64,000 bases of DNA, taken from assembly GCF_003966225.1 (NCBI RefSeq), contig NZ_RXNU01000018.1:1-64000 (forward strand), read 5' to 3'. Below, in pieces: positions 52,680-60,928 of this stretch; position 1 is the stretch's first letter; each line of letters opens with the position of its first letter. The notes beneath the pieces are model-generated. The model searched no databases. It was not told the DNA's origin and saw nothing but the letters and a program-made list of their open reading frames with translations. The stretch comes from Shewanella canadensis. Lineage in GTDB: Bacteria > Pseudomonadota > Gammaproteobacteria > Enterobacterales > Shewanellaceae. Made by a program: the position numbers and the translations under genes.

Positions 52680-54827
52680 ATGGAAAAGACCTTTAATTTA
52701 GCGCGTCGTGAAGATGGTATCGCCATACTGACAATGGATGTGCCCGGCGAGACAATGAACACCTTGCGGGCCGAGTTTGGCCCTGAAATTAACCAAGTAT
52801 TAGCCGAGATAAAAGCCGATAACAGTATCAAAGGGTTGATACTTATTTCGGGAAAGAGAGACTCTTTCGTCGCCGGCGCCGATATCTCTATGCTGGATGC
52901 CTGTAAAACGGCTGCCGATGCGAAGCTGTTATCTCAACAGGGACATCTGGTATTTAATGAACTGGAGTCTTTGAAAATCCCGGTCATTGCCGCCATCAAT
53001 GGCGCGTGTCTCGGAGGTGGACTCGAATTGGCATTAGCGTGTCACCAACGGGTATGTAGCTTAAACAGTAAGACCATGATGGGCGTGCCTGAGGTACAAC
53101 TCGGACTGTTACCCGGTGGTGGAGGAACGCAGAGATTACCACGATTACTGGGGATCACCACCGCTCTGGATATGATGTTAACGGGTAAGCAACTGCGTCC
53201 CAAGCAAGCGCTTAAAATGGGCTTAGTTGACGATGTTGTTCCCGAGTCTATTTTGCTTGAGACAGCGGTAGAGATGGCTCTGAAGGGGAAGCGTGCCCCT
53301 AAAAAAGTGAAAAAGTCATTAGTGACTCGCCTGCTTGAGGGGACCCCGCCCGGTCGCAACATTATCTTCGACCAAGCCAGTAAGCAAGTTGAGAAGAAAA
53401 CTCACGGTAACTATCCGGCCCCGGCAAAAATTATCGATTGTGTACGTCAAGGCATGGCCAGAGGGCTGACCAAAGGTTTGGAGGTTGAGGCTAACCACTT
53501 TGCCGATCTGGTCGTCTCTAAAGAATCTGAAGCGCTGCGAAGCATCTTCTTTGGCACCACAGAGATGAAGAAAGAGACTGGCGCCGGTGATGTTGAGCCA
53601 CGGGAAGTGCATAAGGCTATGGTGCTAGGTGGCGGCCTTATGGGCGGCGGTATCGCGTCTGTGACGACGACCAAAGCGAAAATCCCAGCCCGGGTAAAGG
53701 ATATTAGTGAACAGGGGCTGAGTAATGCGCTTTCTTATGCTTATAAGCTATTAGATAAAGGCGTTAAGCGCCGCCATATGACACCTGCAGTAAGAGATAA
53801 CTTAATGTCTTTGATGACGACAACGACAGAATATAAAGGCATTAAAGATGCCGATATCGTCGTTGAAGCCGTATTTGAAGATTTGAAATTAAAGCATCAG
53901 ATGGTTAAAGATGTTGAACGTGAATGTGGTGAGAATACCATTTTTGCCTCTAACACCTCATCACTGCCTATTTCGCAGATAGCCGAGGCCGCCAGCCGTC
54001 CTGAAAATGTGATCGGCTTACACTATTTTTCTCCGGTAGAGAAGATGCCTTTGGTAGAGGTCATCGCCCATGAGAAGACCTCTGCCGAAACGATAGCCAC
54101 AACCGTCGCCTTTGCCCGCAAGCAGGGGAAAACGCCTATCGTGGTTCAAGATGGGGCTGGTTTCTATGTCAACCGTATCTTGGCCCTGTATATGAATGAA
54201 GCTGCTCAACTGCTGCTGGAAGGGCAGAGTGTTGAACACTTAGATAAGGCGCTGGTTAAATTTGGTTTCCCTGTCGGGCCTATGACGCTACTCGACGAAG
54301 TTGGAATCGATGTCGGGGCTAAAATTTCTCCCATCTTAGAGTCAGAGCTCGGCGAACGCTTTAAAGCTCCTGCCGCCTTCGATAAGCTGCTCGCAGACGA
54401 CCGAAAAGGTCGTAAGAATGGTAAAGGTTTTTATCTTTATGGCAGCAAGGCTAAACAGAGATTTAAGAAGAAGGCGAAGCTGGTCGATGAGTCTGTCTAT
54501 GCCGTGCTTGGTTTAACGCCTTCATCAACGGATAGCAATAACGACTCTCAAGATGTTGCTCAGCGTTGTGTCGTGCAGATGCTTAATGAAGCGGTTCGTT
54601 GTCTGGAAGAGGGGATTATCGCCTCGCCACGTGATGGTGATATTGGTGCCATCTTCGGTATCGGTTTCCCGCCGTTTCTTGGAGGCCCGTTCCATTATAT
54701 CGATTCGATGGGAGCCGCTGAGCTGGTGGCAGTATTAGAAACCTATCAAGCTAAATATGGCGATAGGTTTACACCTTGCGATCGTTTAAAGGAGATGGCT
54801 GAAAAAGGACTGTCCTTTTTCGAGTAA
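52680..54827 (+). CDS. fadJ: Multifunctional fatty acid oxidation alpha subunit FadJ
   Basis: This 715-residue enzyme combines enoyl-CoA hydratase/isomerase (N-terminal crotonase fold: FVAGADISMLD and NGACLGGGLELALA) with 3-hydroxyacyl-CoA dehydrogenase (NAD motif LGGGLMGGGIAS; catalytic His in VIGLHYFSPVEKMPL). It is the size of E. coli FadJ (714). It begins 5 bases after fadI with a GGAG site. Together they carry out the last three steps of each beta-oxidation cycle. Confidence 0.95.
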   Translation: MEKTFNLARREDGIAILTMDVPGETMNTLRAEFGPEINQVLAEIKADNSIKGLILISGKRDSFVAGADISMLDACKTAADAKLLSQQGHLVFNELESLKIPVIAAINGACLGGGLELALACHQRVCSLNSKTMMGVPEVQLGLLPGGGGTQRLPRLLGITTALDMMLTGKQLRPKQALKMGLVDDVVPESILLETAVEMALKGKRAPKKVKKSLVTRLLEGTPPGRNIIFDQASKQVEKKTHGNYPAPAKIIDCVRQGMARGLTKGLEVEANHFADLVVSKESEALRSIFFGTTEMKKETGAGDVEPREVHKAMVLGGGLMGGGIASVTTTKAKIPARVKDISEQGLSNALSYAYKLLDKGVKRRHMTPAVRDNLMSLMTTTTEYKGIKDADIVVEAVFEDLKLKHQMVKDVERECGENTIFASNTSSLPISQIAEAASRPENVIGLHYFSPVEKMPLVEVIAHEKTSAETIATTVAFARKQGKTPIVVQDGAGFYVNRILALYMNEAAQLLLEGQSVEHLDKALVKFGFPVGPMTLLDEVGIDVGAKISPILESELGERFKAPAAFDKLLADDRKGRKNGKGFYLYGSKAKQRFKKKAKLVDESVYAVLGLTPSSTDSNNDSQDVAQRCVVQMLNEAVRCLEEGIIASPRDGDIGAIFGIGFPPFLGGPFHYIDSMGAAELVAVLETYQAKYGDRFTPCDRLKEMAEKGLSFFE

Positions 54828-54861
54828 AGGATAGGCTCGAATAGATAGCGCTCTCATCAAC

Positions 54862-54890
54862 AATGCGGCAACATAATGCCGCATTTTTTT
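54862..54890 (+). terminator. Intrinsic terminator after fadJ
   Basis: Stem AATGCGGCA/TGCCGCATT (54862-54870 and 54877-54885), 6-nt loop, followed by TTTTT. Confidence 0.92.
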
Positions 54891-55073
54891 GTCCGGAAGG
54901 AGATGCTCTGCCTGTTTTTTGTTCGCATTCATTTGACGATTCTGTACAATGCGGTTCGCATACTATCCCTGTGACTGGTCCTTTCTAGATAATGGCTCTC
55001 GGTATTACGATGGTTTATTGGCTGCGTGTGATTTGTATGTTGTAGTTGCTGTTTTAGAAGAGGTTGTAGATAA

Positions 55074-55298
55074 GTGATATTTTTCAGTGTCAATGTGGCC
55101 GTTCTTGTCGTTGCAAGTGTATTGATTACCTCTGGAATTGTGATGGGTAACTTAGCTTTTCGGGCAGGCCTGGGAGTGAAGCGCTGGACTATGATAGGAC
55201 TTATCTTGGGCCCAGTGGGCTACCCATTATTTAATACCCATAAGCGGTTCGCTATGAAGCGTGCCGTTGGCAGTAGAGCGAGTACGATTAGGCTATAA
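55074..55298 (+). CDS. Small hypothetical membrane protein
   Basis: I do not recognise this 74-residue protein. It has one strong membrane helix (VNVAVLVVASVLITSGIVMG) and a second weaker hydrophobic stretch (WTMIGLILGPVGYPLF), then a basic tail. It starts with GTG after an AGAGG site. It faces the repeat-peptide operon convergently and shares its terminator. Confidence 0.6.
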   Translation: MIFFSVNVAVLVVASVLITSGIVMGNLAFRAGLGVKRWTMIGLILGPVGYPLFNTHKRFAMKRAVGSRASTIRL

Positions 55299-55347
55299 GG
55301 CCATCTGTTCTTGTTTGCTTATACTCGTATAAAAACAGATAGAAACT

Positions 55348-55373
55348 AAAAAGGAGCCAATGGGCTCCTTTTT
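55348..55373. terminator. Bidirectional terminator
   Basis: An 11-bp perfect stem (55348-55358 and 55363-55373), 4-nt loop, A-rich and T-rich flanks. It ends both the small membrane protein gene and, on the minus strand, the repeat-peptide operon. Confidence 0.88.
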
Positions 55374-55396
55374 GATCTGCATATTTTTGGTCTAAC

Positions 55397-55516
55397 TTAG
55401 TTCCACCAAACCTTCGCAGAAATGACTTCCAGGTGATCTAACCCTTCAGGTAACTGAACTTTCTTACGCTCTGGCTTTTGAGTTAGGCCTAGTGCTTTCT
55501 TGATTGAATCAAACAT
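55397..55516 (-). CDS. 39-residue peptide gene following the repeat protein
   Basis: This short gene encodes a 39-residue peptide that starts MFDSIKKALGLTQKPERKK and ends LEVISAKVWWN. The first half is basic and helical; the last third has the sequence LPEGLDHLEVISAKVWWN, with a C-terminal Trp-Trp-Asn. It has an AAGGAG ribosome site 7 bases before the ATG and begins 18 bases after the repeat gene stop, so the two are almost certainly co-transcribed. It has no signal peptide. I do not recognise the family. A leader-plus-core layout, an immunity or an accessory role are all open. Confidence 0.72.
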   Translation of the reverse strand: MFDSIKKALGLTQKPERKKVQLPEGLDHLEVISAKVWWN

Positions 55517-55523
55517 AATAATT

Positions 55524-55529
55524 CTCCTT
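55524..55529 (-). promoter_or_regulatory. Strong ribosome binding site of the 39-residue gene
   Basis: AAGGAG on the minus strand, 7 bases before the ATG at 55516. This is the main reason to accept so short a gene. Confidence 0.75.
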
Positions 55530-55534
55530 AGACC

Positions 55535-56026
55535 TTAAGCAATTTCAGAGTTGATGAATTTAATATGTGGTGCAGCGGCTAGTTCAACAGGTTTGAACTT
55601 GATATGTGGTGCAGCAGCGAGTTCAACAGGTTTGAACTTGATATGTGGTGCAGCAGCGAGTTCAATAGGCTTGAACTTGATATGTGGTGCAGCAGCGAGT
55701 TCAATAGGTTTGAACTTGATATGTGGTGCAGCAGCGAGTTCAATAGGTTTGAACTTGATATGTGGTGCAGCAGCGAGTTCAACAGGCTTGAACTTGATAT
55801 GTGGTGCAGCAGCGAGTTCAATAGGCTTGAACTTGATATGTGGTGCAGCAGCGAGTTCAACAGGCTTAAATTTGATATGTGGTGCCGCAGCGAGCTCAAC
55901 AGGTTTGAACTTGATATGTGGTGCTGCTGAAAGAAGTAGTGAATTAGAGTCCGTTGCGTGTTGGTCTGATGCAACTGTAGATGTCGATAATACAAGTGCA
56001 ATAGTCGTCGCTAATACTTTAATCAT
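55535..56026 (-). CDS. Secreted 13-residue tandem-repeat protein (possible multi-copy peptide precursor)
   Basis: This 163-residue protein starts with a 20-residue signal peptide (IKVLATTIALVLSTSTVAS). A 13-residue spacer follows, then nine exact-length repeats of AAPHIKFKP[V/I]ELA and a diverged tenth ending the protein. There are no cysteines. Each unit carries His, two Lys and one Glu, and alternates polar and hydrophobic residues (H-I-K-F-K-P-V-E-L) as a beta strand would. A GAGAAG site precedes the ATG; the leader can fold over it. I do not recognise the family. It may release many short peptides or form a beta-rich surface or matrix protein. Confidence 0.8.
   Translation of the reverse strand: MIKVLATTIALVLSTSTVASDQHATDSNSLLLSAAPHIKFKPVELAAAPHIKFKPVELAAAPHIKFKPIELAAAPHIKFKPVELAAAPHIKFKPIELAAAPHIKFKPIELAAAPHIKFKPIELAAAPHIKFKPVELAAAPHIKFKPVELAAAPHIKFINSEIA
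55538..55927 (-). repeat. Tandem array of 39-bp repeats (nine full copies plus one diverged)
   Basis: The copies are nearly identical in DNA, differing mainly at the Val/Ile codon and one third-codon position (AAA/AAG-type change before CCT). Such uniformity indicates recent homogenisation or slippage, so copy number probably varies between strains. All six frames stay open through the array because 39 is divisible by 3. Confidence 0.95.
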
Positions 56027-56034
56027 TTTATTCT

Positions 56035-56108
56035 TCTCTCAAGTTCTGGGACATCCACTTGGATGCTCCGAGTTAGTCGATATGTCATTTTTCTTGACAC
56101 TTGAGAGA
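56035..56108 (-). promoter_or_regulatory. Leader hairpin hiding the ribosome site of the repeat gene
   Basis: A 10-bp perfect inverted repeat (56035-56044 and 56099-56108) brackets a smaller CATCC/GGATG hairpin. In the minus-strand RNA the 3' arm ACTTGAGAGA includes part of the GAGAAG ribosome site, so folding would reduce translation. Confidence 0.5.
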
Positions 56109-56171
56109 GTTGTTGCAGTTGTTATGCCAGCTTTTGTTTCCTTGGGTGTTTTTGTTGAATGAATGTTTGGC

Positions 56172-59100
56172 TTATATTGCTTTCGATTCTTTTTGTACTG
56201 ACTCTGGCTCGATAAATTCTTTATGTAATAGCTCGGTGAACTTTGACTCTGTCACAGCCTTGCTGAATATAAAGCCCTGTATTTCCTCACATTTCAATGC
56301 TTTTAAAATGCTCAACTGCGAAGCGTCTTCGACTCCTTCACCGACAACTGACAGGCCCATGTTGTGTGCGATAGTGATGATCGAGTCGACCATCTTTAGA
56401 TCTCTGTCTGATTTATCGATATCATCGACAAAAGCTTTATCTATCTTTAGCGTATGGATAGGGAAGCGTTTCAGGTAAGAAAGTGAAGAGTAACCGGTAC
56501 CAAAATCATCTAAAGCCAGGCTTACGCCCATCTTAGCGAGTTGCTGCATCACCTTGATGGCTTTCTCCGGCTGTTTTATGACGGTCCCTTCGGTAATTTC
56601 AAGCTCTAAATTGGCTGCAGGCAGCTGTGTTAGACGTAAAATTGACTCTATTCGCTGTTGAAGATCGGGAAGAGCGAATTGATGTGAAGATAAATTGACG
56701 GCAACGCGTCCATCGAAAATTCCTTGACTCCGCCATTTTTGTGCCGCGAAGCAAGCTTTCTTCATCACTAAGTCACCAATTTCAACGATTAAGCCGTTCT
56801 CTTCCGCAAGAGGAATGAAGTCACTCGGGGGGATCAGTCCTTGCTCCGGATGGTTAAGGCGCACTAACGCTTCCATGCCCGCCATCTTTCCGGACTTGAG
56901 GTCAATTTTAGGCTGGTAATACACTTCAAACAGGTCATCACGTAAGCCTTCGCGGATCAGGTTTTCAACTTCGAGCTGTCGAATCGCGTTGCGGTTCAGC
57001 GACTCGGAATAGAATTGATAGCGATTACCGCCGCCAGATTTTGCGTGGTACATGGCAATATCGGCCTTACGCAGTAAGGCTTGCTCGTTTTGATCGTCTT
57101 CAGGGTAGAGCACGATGCCTATACTCATTCCTACAACCACCTTATCCGAGCTCAGTTCAAACGGGCTCACGAAAGCATCGATGACCTTGTTGGCGATAAC
57201 GGCGCTGGAGCCTATATCCGGATTGTTATCGACTAATATGGCAAACTCATCTCCCCCTAGACGATAGATACTCGTATGGTAGGGCACGGTGTCTTCGATA
57301 CGTTTAGCGACTTTAATTAACAGCTCATCACCGACCTGATGGCCTAATGAGTCATTGATCTTTTTGAAGTTATCCAAGTCCAACACCATCAAAGTATGGT
57401 GAGAGTCACGCTTGACCAGGTTACCTAAGGTCACCATAAGGCTGGAGCGGTTAGGTAAGTTAGTCAGTAAGTCGTTATTGGTAAGCTTTCTCAGCTCCTC
57501 CTCTTGTTGTTTACGCCTCGAGATATCGGAGAAGACACCGACATAATGGGACAACTGACCTAGATCGTCATAGATTGCATCGACGGTTAGCTCCATCAAA
57601 AAACTGCTGCCATCACCTTTCGCCGATTCAACCTCATTGCTCCAACTTCCCTGTTGATGCAGAATCGAGCGGATCTGATCAGAATAACTTTCGGGGTAGC
57701 GGTCGAAGTTTAGCTGTTTGCCGATAAACTGATCTCTCGATGTCATAGACAGTTCACAGCAGGCCTCGTTGACCTCCACAAAATAGAAGTTGCTATCAAG
57801 GATGAACATGCCTTCAGATATGTTGGCAATCGCTCTCTCGAATAACCTGAGTTGTTCCTCGGCATGCTTAAAATTATTAATATTTTTAATCGTGCCAGTC
57901 ATTCGAAGCGCATTGTCTTTTTCATCCCGCTCGACAATTTTCGCTCTATCTAAGATCCACACCCATTCATCTGACTTGCCCTTTACCCGATAGGCGGCTT
58001 CGAAATGATCGGTTTTTCCGTAAAAATGATTGTTCAGTGCGCTGCTGACGCGCTCCTGATCCATAGGGTGGATATTACTCTCCTCACCATTTTCGCCGGA
58101 GCGTTGTCCATCTCGAGGAAACTCTAACGACCCCCAGATATTAGAGCGGTATATCTGGCCGGTTTCAATATCCCAATCCCACATCTCATCGCCGCTGCCC
58201 CACAGTGACAGCTTTAGTCGTTCCTCTGATTTGGCTATCTGATTCTGAACTTCACGACGGCGAAGTACTGCCTTTACTATCGCACCAGAGATAATCAGAG
58301 TTAACATTAAATAGATAAACTTAGCTTGTGAGGAGAGCCACCAAGGTGGAGTTATTAAGACATTTAACTGTTTAATTTGGCCAGGTTTTTTCTGTAAAGA
58401 ATCTGTAGCATAAATGTTGAAGATGTATTCACCTGGAGATAGGTTCGTGTATGTTGCACTATTTATACCTTTAGCAGAAATCCAAGAGTCAGATAGGCCT
58501 TCCATTTGGTAGAAAAATTCTAATTCATCTTCCGCTTTTCCAGGAGAACCAAATTTAAATGTAAAAGGGTAGTCTGAATATTTAAGTGATATTTCATCAG
58601 AGATCGAAATAGGTTGTTTCAAAACTCCATCATTTACGGATCTTGGGATATTAAAAATGAGTAAATCTTCGATAGTTACTTTAGGTGGCACAATACTGTT
58701 AATAAAGCGCTCTACTTTATCTGTATTCAGTATGCTTATTCCATTTATGCCGCCTAGAATAAAACTCTTTTTCCAAAATAATGCAGATTGAGTATTGTAC
58801 TCTTCTTGGCTTCCTGAAGAATAATCTAAAATAGAAATCTTGTTGTTGTGGATGTATATGGTTTCATTCAATGATGAGGCAGCCACTTTATCTTTGAATG
58901 TTGAAATGGAAAATATTGCTTTGTTATTAGTGTATACGGTTTTTATTTTATTGTTTTTTTTGTTAAGTGATAATAATGACTTTCTTGTGCCAAATAAAAT
59001 TTCAGAGTTGTAGTTGCTAACGCTAAAAACCATGTCTTCCGCATATAAACTTATCACCTGTTCATCTCTGAGTCGGAATAAACCTCCCTGACTTGATACA

Positions 59101-60476
59101 TATACATCACTCTCAGATACAGATATATCAAATATTGGATTCCCATTATCAATTAATGTCAAGCTTGAAGCCGTTTTGATTTCTGGAGTGATCGTTGATA
59201 TGTAACCATCGATGGTGCCACCAATTATGGTATCGTTAGACTCATTCAATCTGAGAACTGAAAATTTATCAGTACTAATTTTTTGTGTGGTACCAGTTTG
59301 TAAGTTAATGGTGATTAAACCTTCAATGCTAGCTACATATAAATATCCATCGAAAGTCAGAGCTGATTTAGCACCTATAATTCCACTATCATATTTTTTT
59401 ACAGTGTCTAGCTTCTTATTATAAACAGATATTAACTTTGATGCGCTTGCAATGGTAAGAAGATTTTGGTCTTCTTCATTGAGTGACCATACATTGTGCT
59501 GTTCTAATGAGTGACCTTGAATGAGGTTTGATCTATTTCTTACTTGGATTAGCCCCATGTTTGTTGATATATACAGACTGTTAATGCCTACAGATATTAA
59601 TGGTTTTTCTAGTATGTAATCATCTTTTTTCAACTTTCCTAAGCTTTTTGGTGTAAAATCGGTTCCTAATTCAAATATCTCTTCATTTTTTATTCCGTAC
59701 AAAACATTTTTAGACGAGAACAAATTGTCGTAATTAATACTTGTTACCTTAGTTAACACCCCGTCTGATAACGTTGAAATACCATCTGTTGAATTTATTA
59801 AAAGTGTATTTTTTATTTTTAAAATATTTATTGAATTGTTGGTTAATACTCTGGCTTTGTCGCTGTATTCAATGACTTTTCCATCATAGTTTCGTATGAT
59901 ATAAACGTCATTATGAATTGTAATGCTCTTTATTCCATCGAAGTATTCATGTGTTATAGGTGTAGATGTTGATTTTTTATTGTTATCAAAAGACATTATT
60001 TCTTTATCTGTTCCAATGATAATTTTATCGTCTGAAATTAAAATTGACCAAATCGGGAGGGCGTTTATTAATAAGTCTTTAGTCAAAGGTTTGAATTTAT
60101 CTTGTGATTTATCTAAAGCAACAAGCCCTTTATCAGTACCTACAAGTAAGTTTCCAGCTTTATCTATAGCTAAGCTTCTAATGAAAGAACTGGGTAAACC
60201 GCTTTTTTTATCATCACTTGCAAAGTAGTGCTTGAATCTGGAACCGTCAAATCGATTTAAACCATTAACGGTTCCTATCCATACGTAACCGTCTTTATCT
60301 TCAACAATAGAGGTAACAGTGCTCTGAGATAGCCCTTCTGGAACACCATAGTATTCAGCATTAAGCAGGATAGAAGCCTGCAGGGTTTCTTCTGCTGGCT
60401 CTGCCGCTTGTGCTTGACCAAAAATGCAGAGGGTCAGTAGGAGAGTGATGATAATTTTCATAAGAGAATTTGGCAT
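56172..60476 (-). CDS. Periplasmic-sensing GGDEF/EAL protein with beta-propeller (Reg_prop) domain
   Basis: This is a 1434-residue membrane sensor for cyclic-di-GMP signalling. A signal peptide is followed by a periplasmic propeller of two-component-type repeats (about 40-600; for example DGYVWIGTVNGLNRFDG), a Y_Y_Y domain (about 628-692) and one membrane helix (about 717-737). Inside the cell come two PAS-type domains (about 748-870 and 877-985), GGDEF (motif near 1073, intact GGDEF) and EAL (near 1201, EALVR, with DDFGTGYSSL). Both catalytic domains keep their signature motifs. The propeller part looks clearly more AT-rich than the rest. Confidence 0.9.
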   Translation of the reverse strand: MPNSLMKIIITLLLTLCIFGQAQAAEPAEETLQASILLNAEYYGVPEGLSQSTVTSIVEDKDGYVWIGTVNGLNRFDGSRFKHYFASDDKKSGLPSSFIRSLAIDKAGNLLVGTDKGLVALDKSQDKFKPLTKDLLINALPIWSILISDDKIIIGTDKEIMSFDNNKKSTSTPITHEYFDGIKSITIHNDVYIIRNYDGKVIEYSDKARVLTNNSINILKIKNTLLINSTDGISTLSDGVLTKVTSINYDNLFSSKNVLYGIKNEEIFELGTDFTPKSLGKLKKDDYILEKPLISVGINSLYISTNMGLIQVRNRSNLIQGHSLEQHNVWSLNEEDQNLLTIASASKLISVYNKKLDTVKKYDSGIIGAKSALTFDGYLYVASIEGLITINLQTGTTQKISTDKFSVLRLNESNDTIIGGTIDGYISTITPEIKTASSLTLIDNGNPIFDISVSESDVYVSSQGGLFRLRDEQVISLYAEDMVFSVSNYNSEILFGTRKSLLSLNKKNNKIKTVYTNNKAIFSISTFKDKVAASSLNETIYIHNNKISILDYSSGSQEEYNTQSALFWKKSFILGGINGISILNTDKVERFINSIVPPKVTIEDLLIFNIPRSVNDGVLKQPISISDEISLKYSDYPFTFKFGSPGKAEDELEFFYQMEGLSDSWISAKGINSATYTNLSPGEYIFNIYATDSLQKKPGQIKQLNVLITPPWWLSSQAKFIYLMLTLIISGAIVKAVLRRREVQNQIAKSEERLKLSLWGSGDEMWDWDIETGQIYRSNIWGSLEFPRDGQRSGENGEESNIHPMDQERVSSALNNHFYGKTDHFEAAYRVKGKSDEWVWILDRAKIVERDEKDNALRMTGTIKNINNFKHAEEQLRLFERAIANISEGMFILDSNFYFVEVNEACCELSMTSRDQFIGKQLNFDRYPESYSDQIRSILHQQGSWSNEVESAKGDGSSFLMELTVDAIYDDLGQLSHYVGVFSDISRRKQQEEELRKLTNNDLLTNLPNRSSLMVTLGNLVKRDSHHTLMVLDLDNFKKINDSLGHQVGDELLIKVAKRIEDTVPYHTSIYRLGGDEFAILVDNNPDIGSSAVIANKVIDAFVSPFELSSDKVVVGMSIGIVLYPEDDQNEQALLRKADIAMYHAKSGGGNRYQFYSESLNRNAIRQLEVENLIREGLRDDLFEVYYQPKIDLKSGKMAGMEALVRLNHPEQGLIPPSDFIPLAEENGLIVEIGDLVMKKACFAAQKWRSQGIFDGRVAVNLSSHQFALPDLQQRIESILRLTQLPAANLELEITEGTVIKQPEKAIKVMQQLAKMGVSLALDDFGTGYSSLSYLKRFPIHTLKIDKAFVDDIDKSDRDLKMVDSIITIAHNMGLSVVGEGVEDASQLSILKALKCEEIQGFIFSKAVTESKFTELLHKEFIEPESVQKESKAI

Positions 60477-60928
60477 ATTTTTAGTTTGATTATTAGCCAG
60501 TAATGCTTAGGCAACAGATGTTTAACCTCACTTTTTCAGAAAGTGAACAGTTTGTCAAAATTTGAAGGCTTTTTAGCAGGTGATAATTATTACTATTTTC
60601 ATTTTATCCTCAGATATTGTTCTGAAACTATCCCTTGTACCTCGTCAAATAGAGGCGTGGAGCCACATTTTTAGTGCTTTTGACTGATTTCGTTCTCCCT
60701 TTGATAATCTTATATTTTATGTATCTTTTATCCTTTTGCAAAGGGCTAATACTAAGCGGGATTGCTAAAGGCCTTGTCGATATCGTCGGACATCGAGATT
60801 GACTGTCCGGGAGAGATAGCAAGCAGTGTTGGCTGATAGACACTGCTTACAAACTTCTATTTGTTCACTGTTTTTGTTTCCTGCAGTGGTTAACTCCTGC
60901 TTGTTAACCTCTAATAAGTCAGTCTCGA
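60477..60928. other. Intergenic region between the M16 protease and the GGDEF/EAL gene
   Basis: These 452 bases hold the 3' end of the M16 gene and the promoter of the sensor gene. Hairpins are seen at 60821-60848 (9-bp AAGCAGTGT/ACACTGCTT), at 60787-60808 (CGGACA/TGTCCG), and at 60888-60909 (GGTTAAC/GTTAACC). A 71-codon frame on the minus strand (60628-60843) overlaps these and lacks a ribosome site, so I reject it. Confidence 0.45.

Noticed and set aside
55538..55927. CRISPR array
   Set aside because: The 39-bp units are directly adjacent with no unique spacers and encode a protein repeat.
55535..56026. Classical RiPP cluster
   Set aside because: No radical SAM, YcaO, MNIO, lanthionine or ATP-grasp enzyme and no dedicated exporter is encoded nearby, so I keep only the broader precursor hypothesis.
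55551..56162. Long open frames on the plus strand and in other minus frames across the 39-bp array
   Set aside because: They arise because the repeat length is a multiple of three; only the 56026-start frame has a signal peptide and a ribosome site.
60628..60843. 71-codon minus-strand frame
   Set aside because: No ribosome site, overlaps several hairpins, composition like the intergenic DNA.
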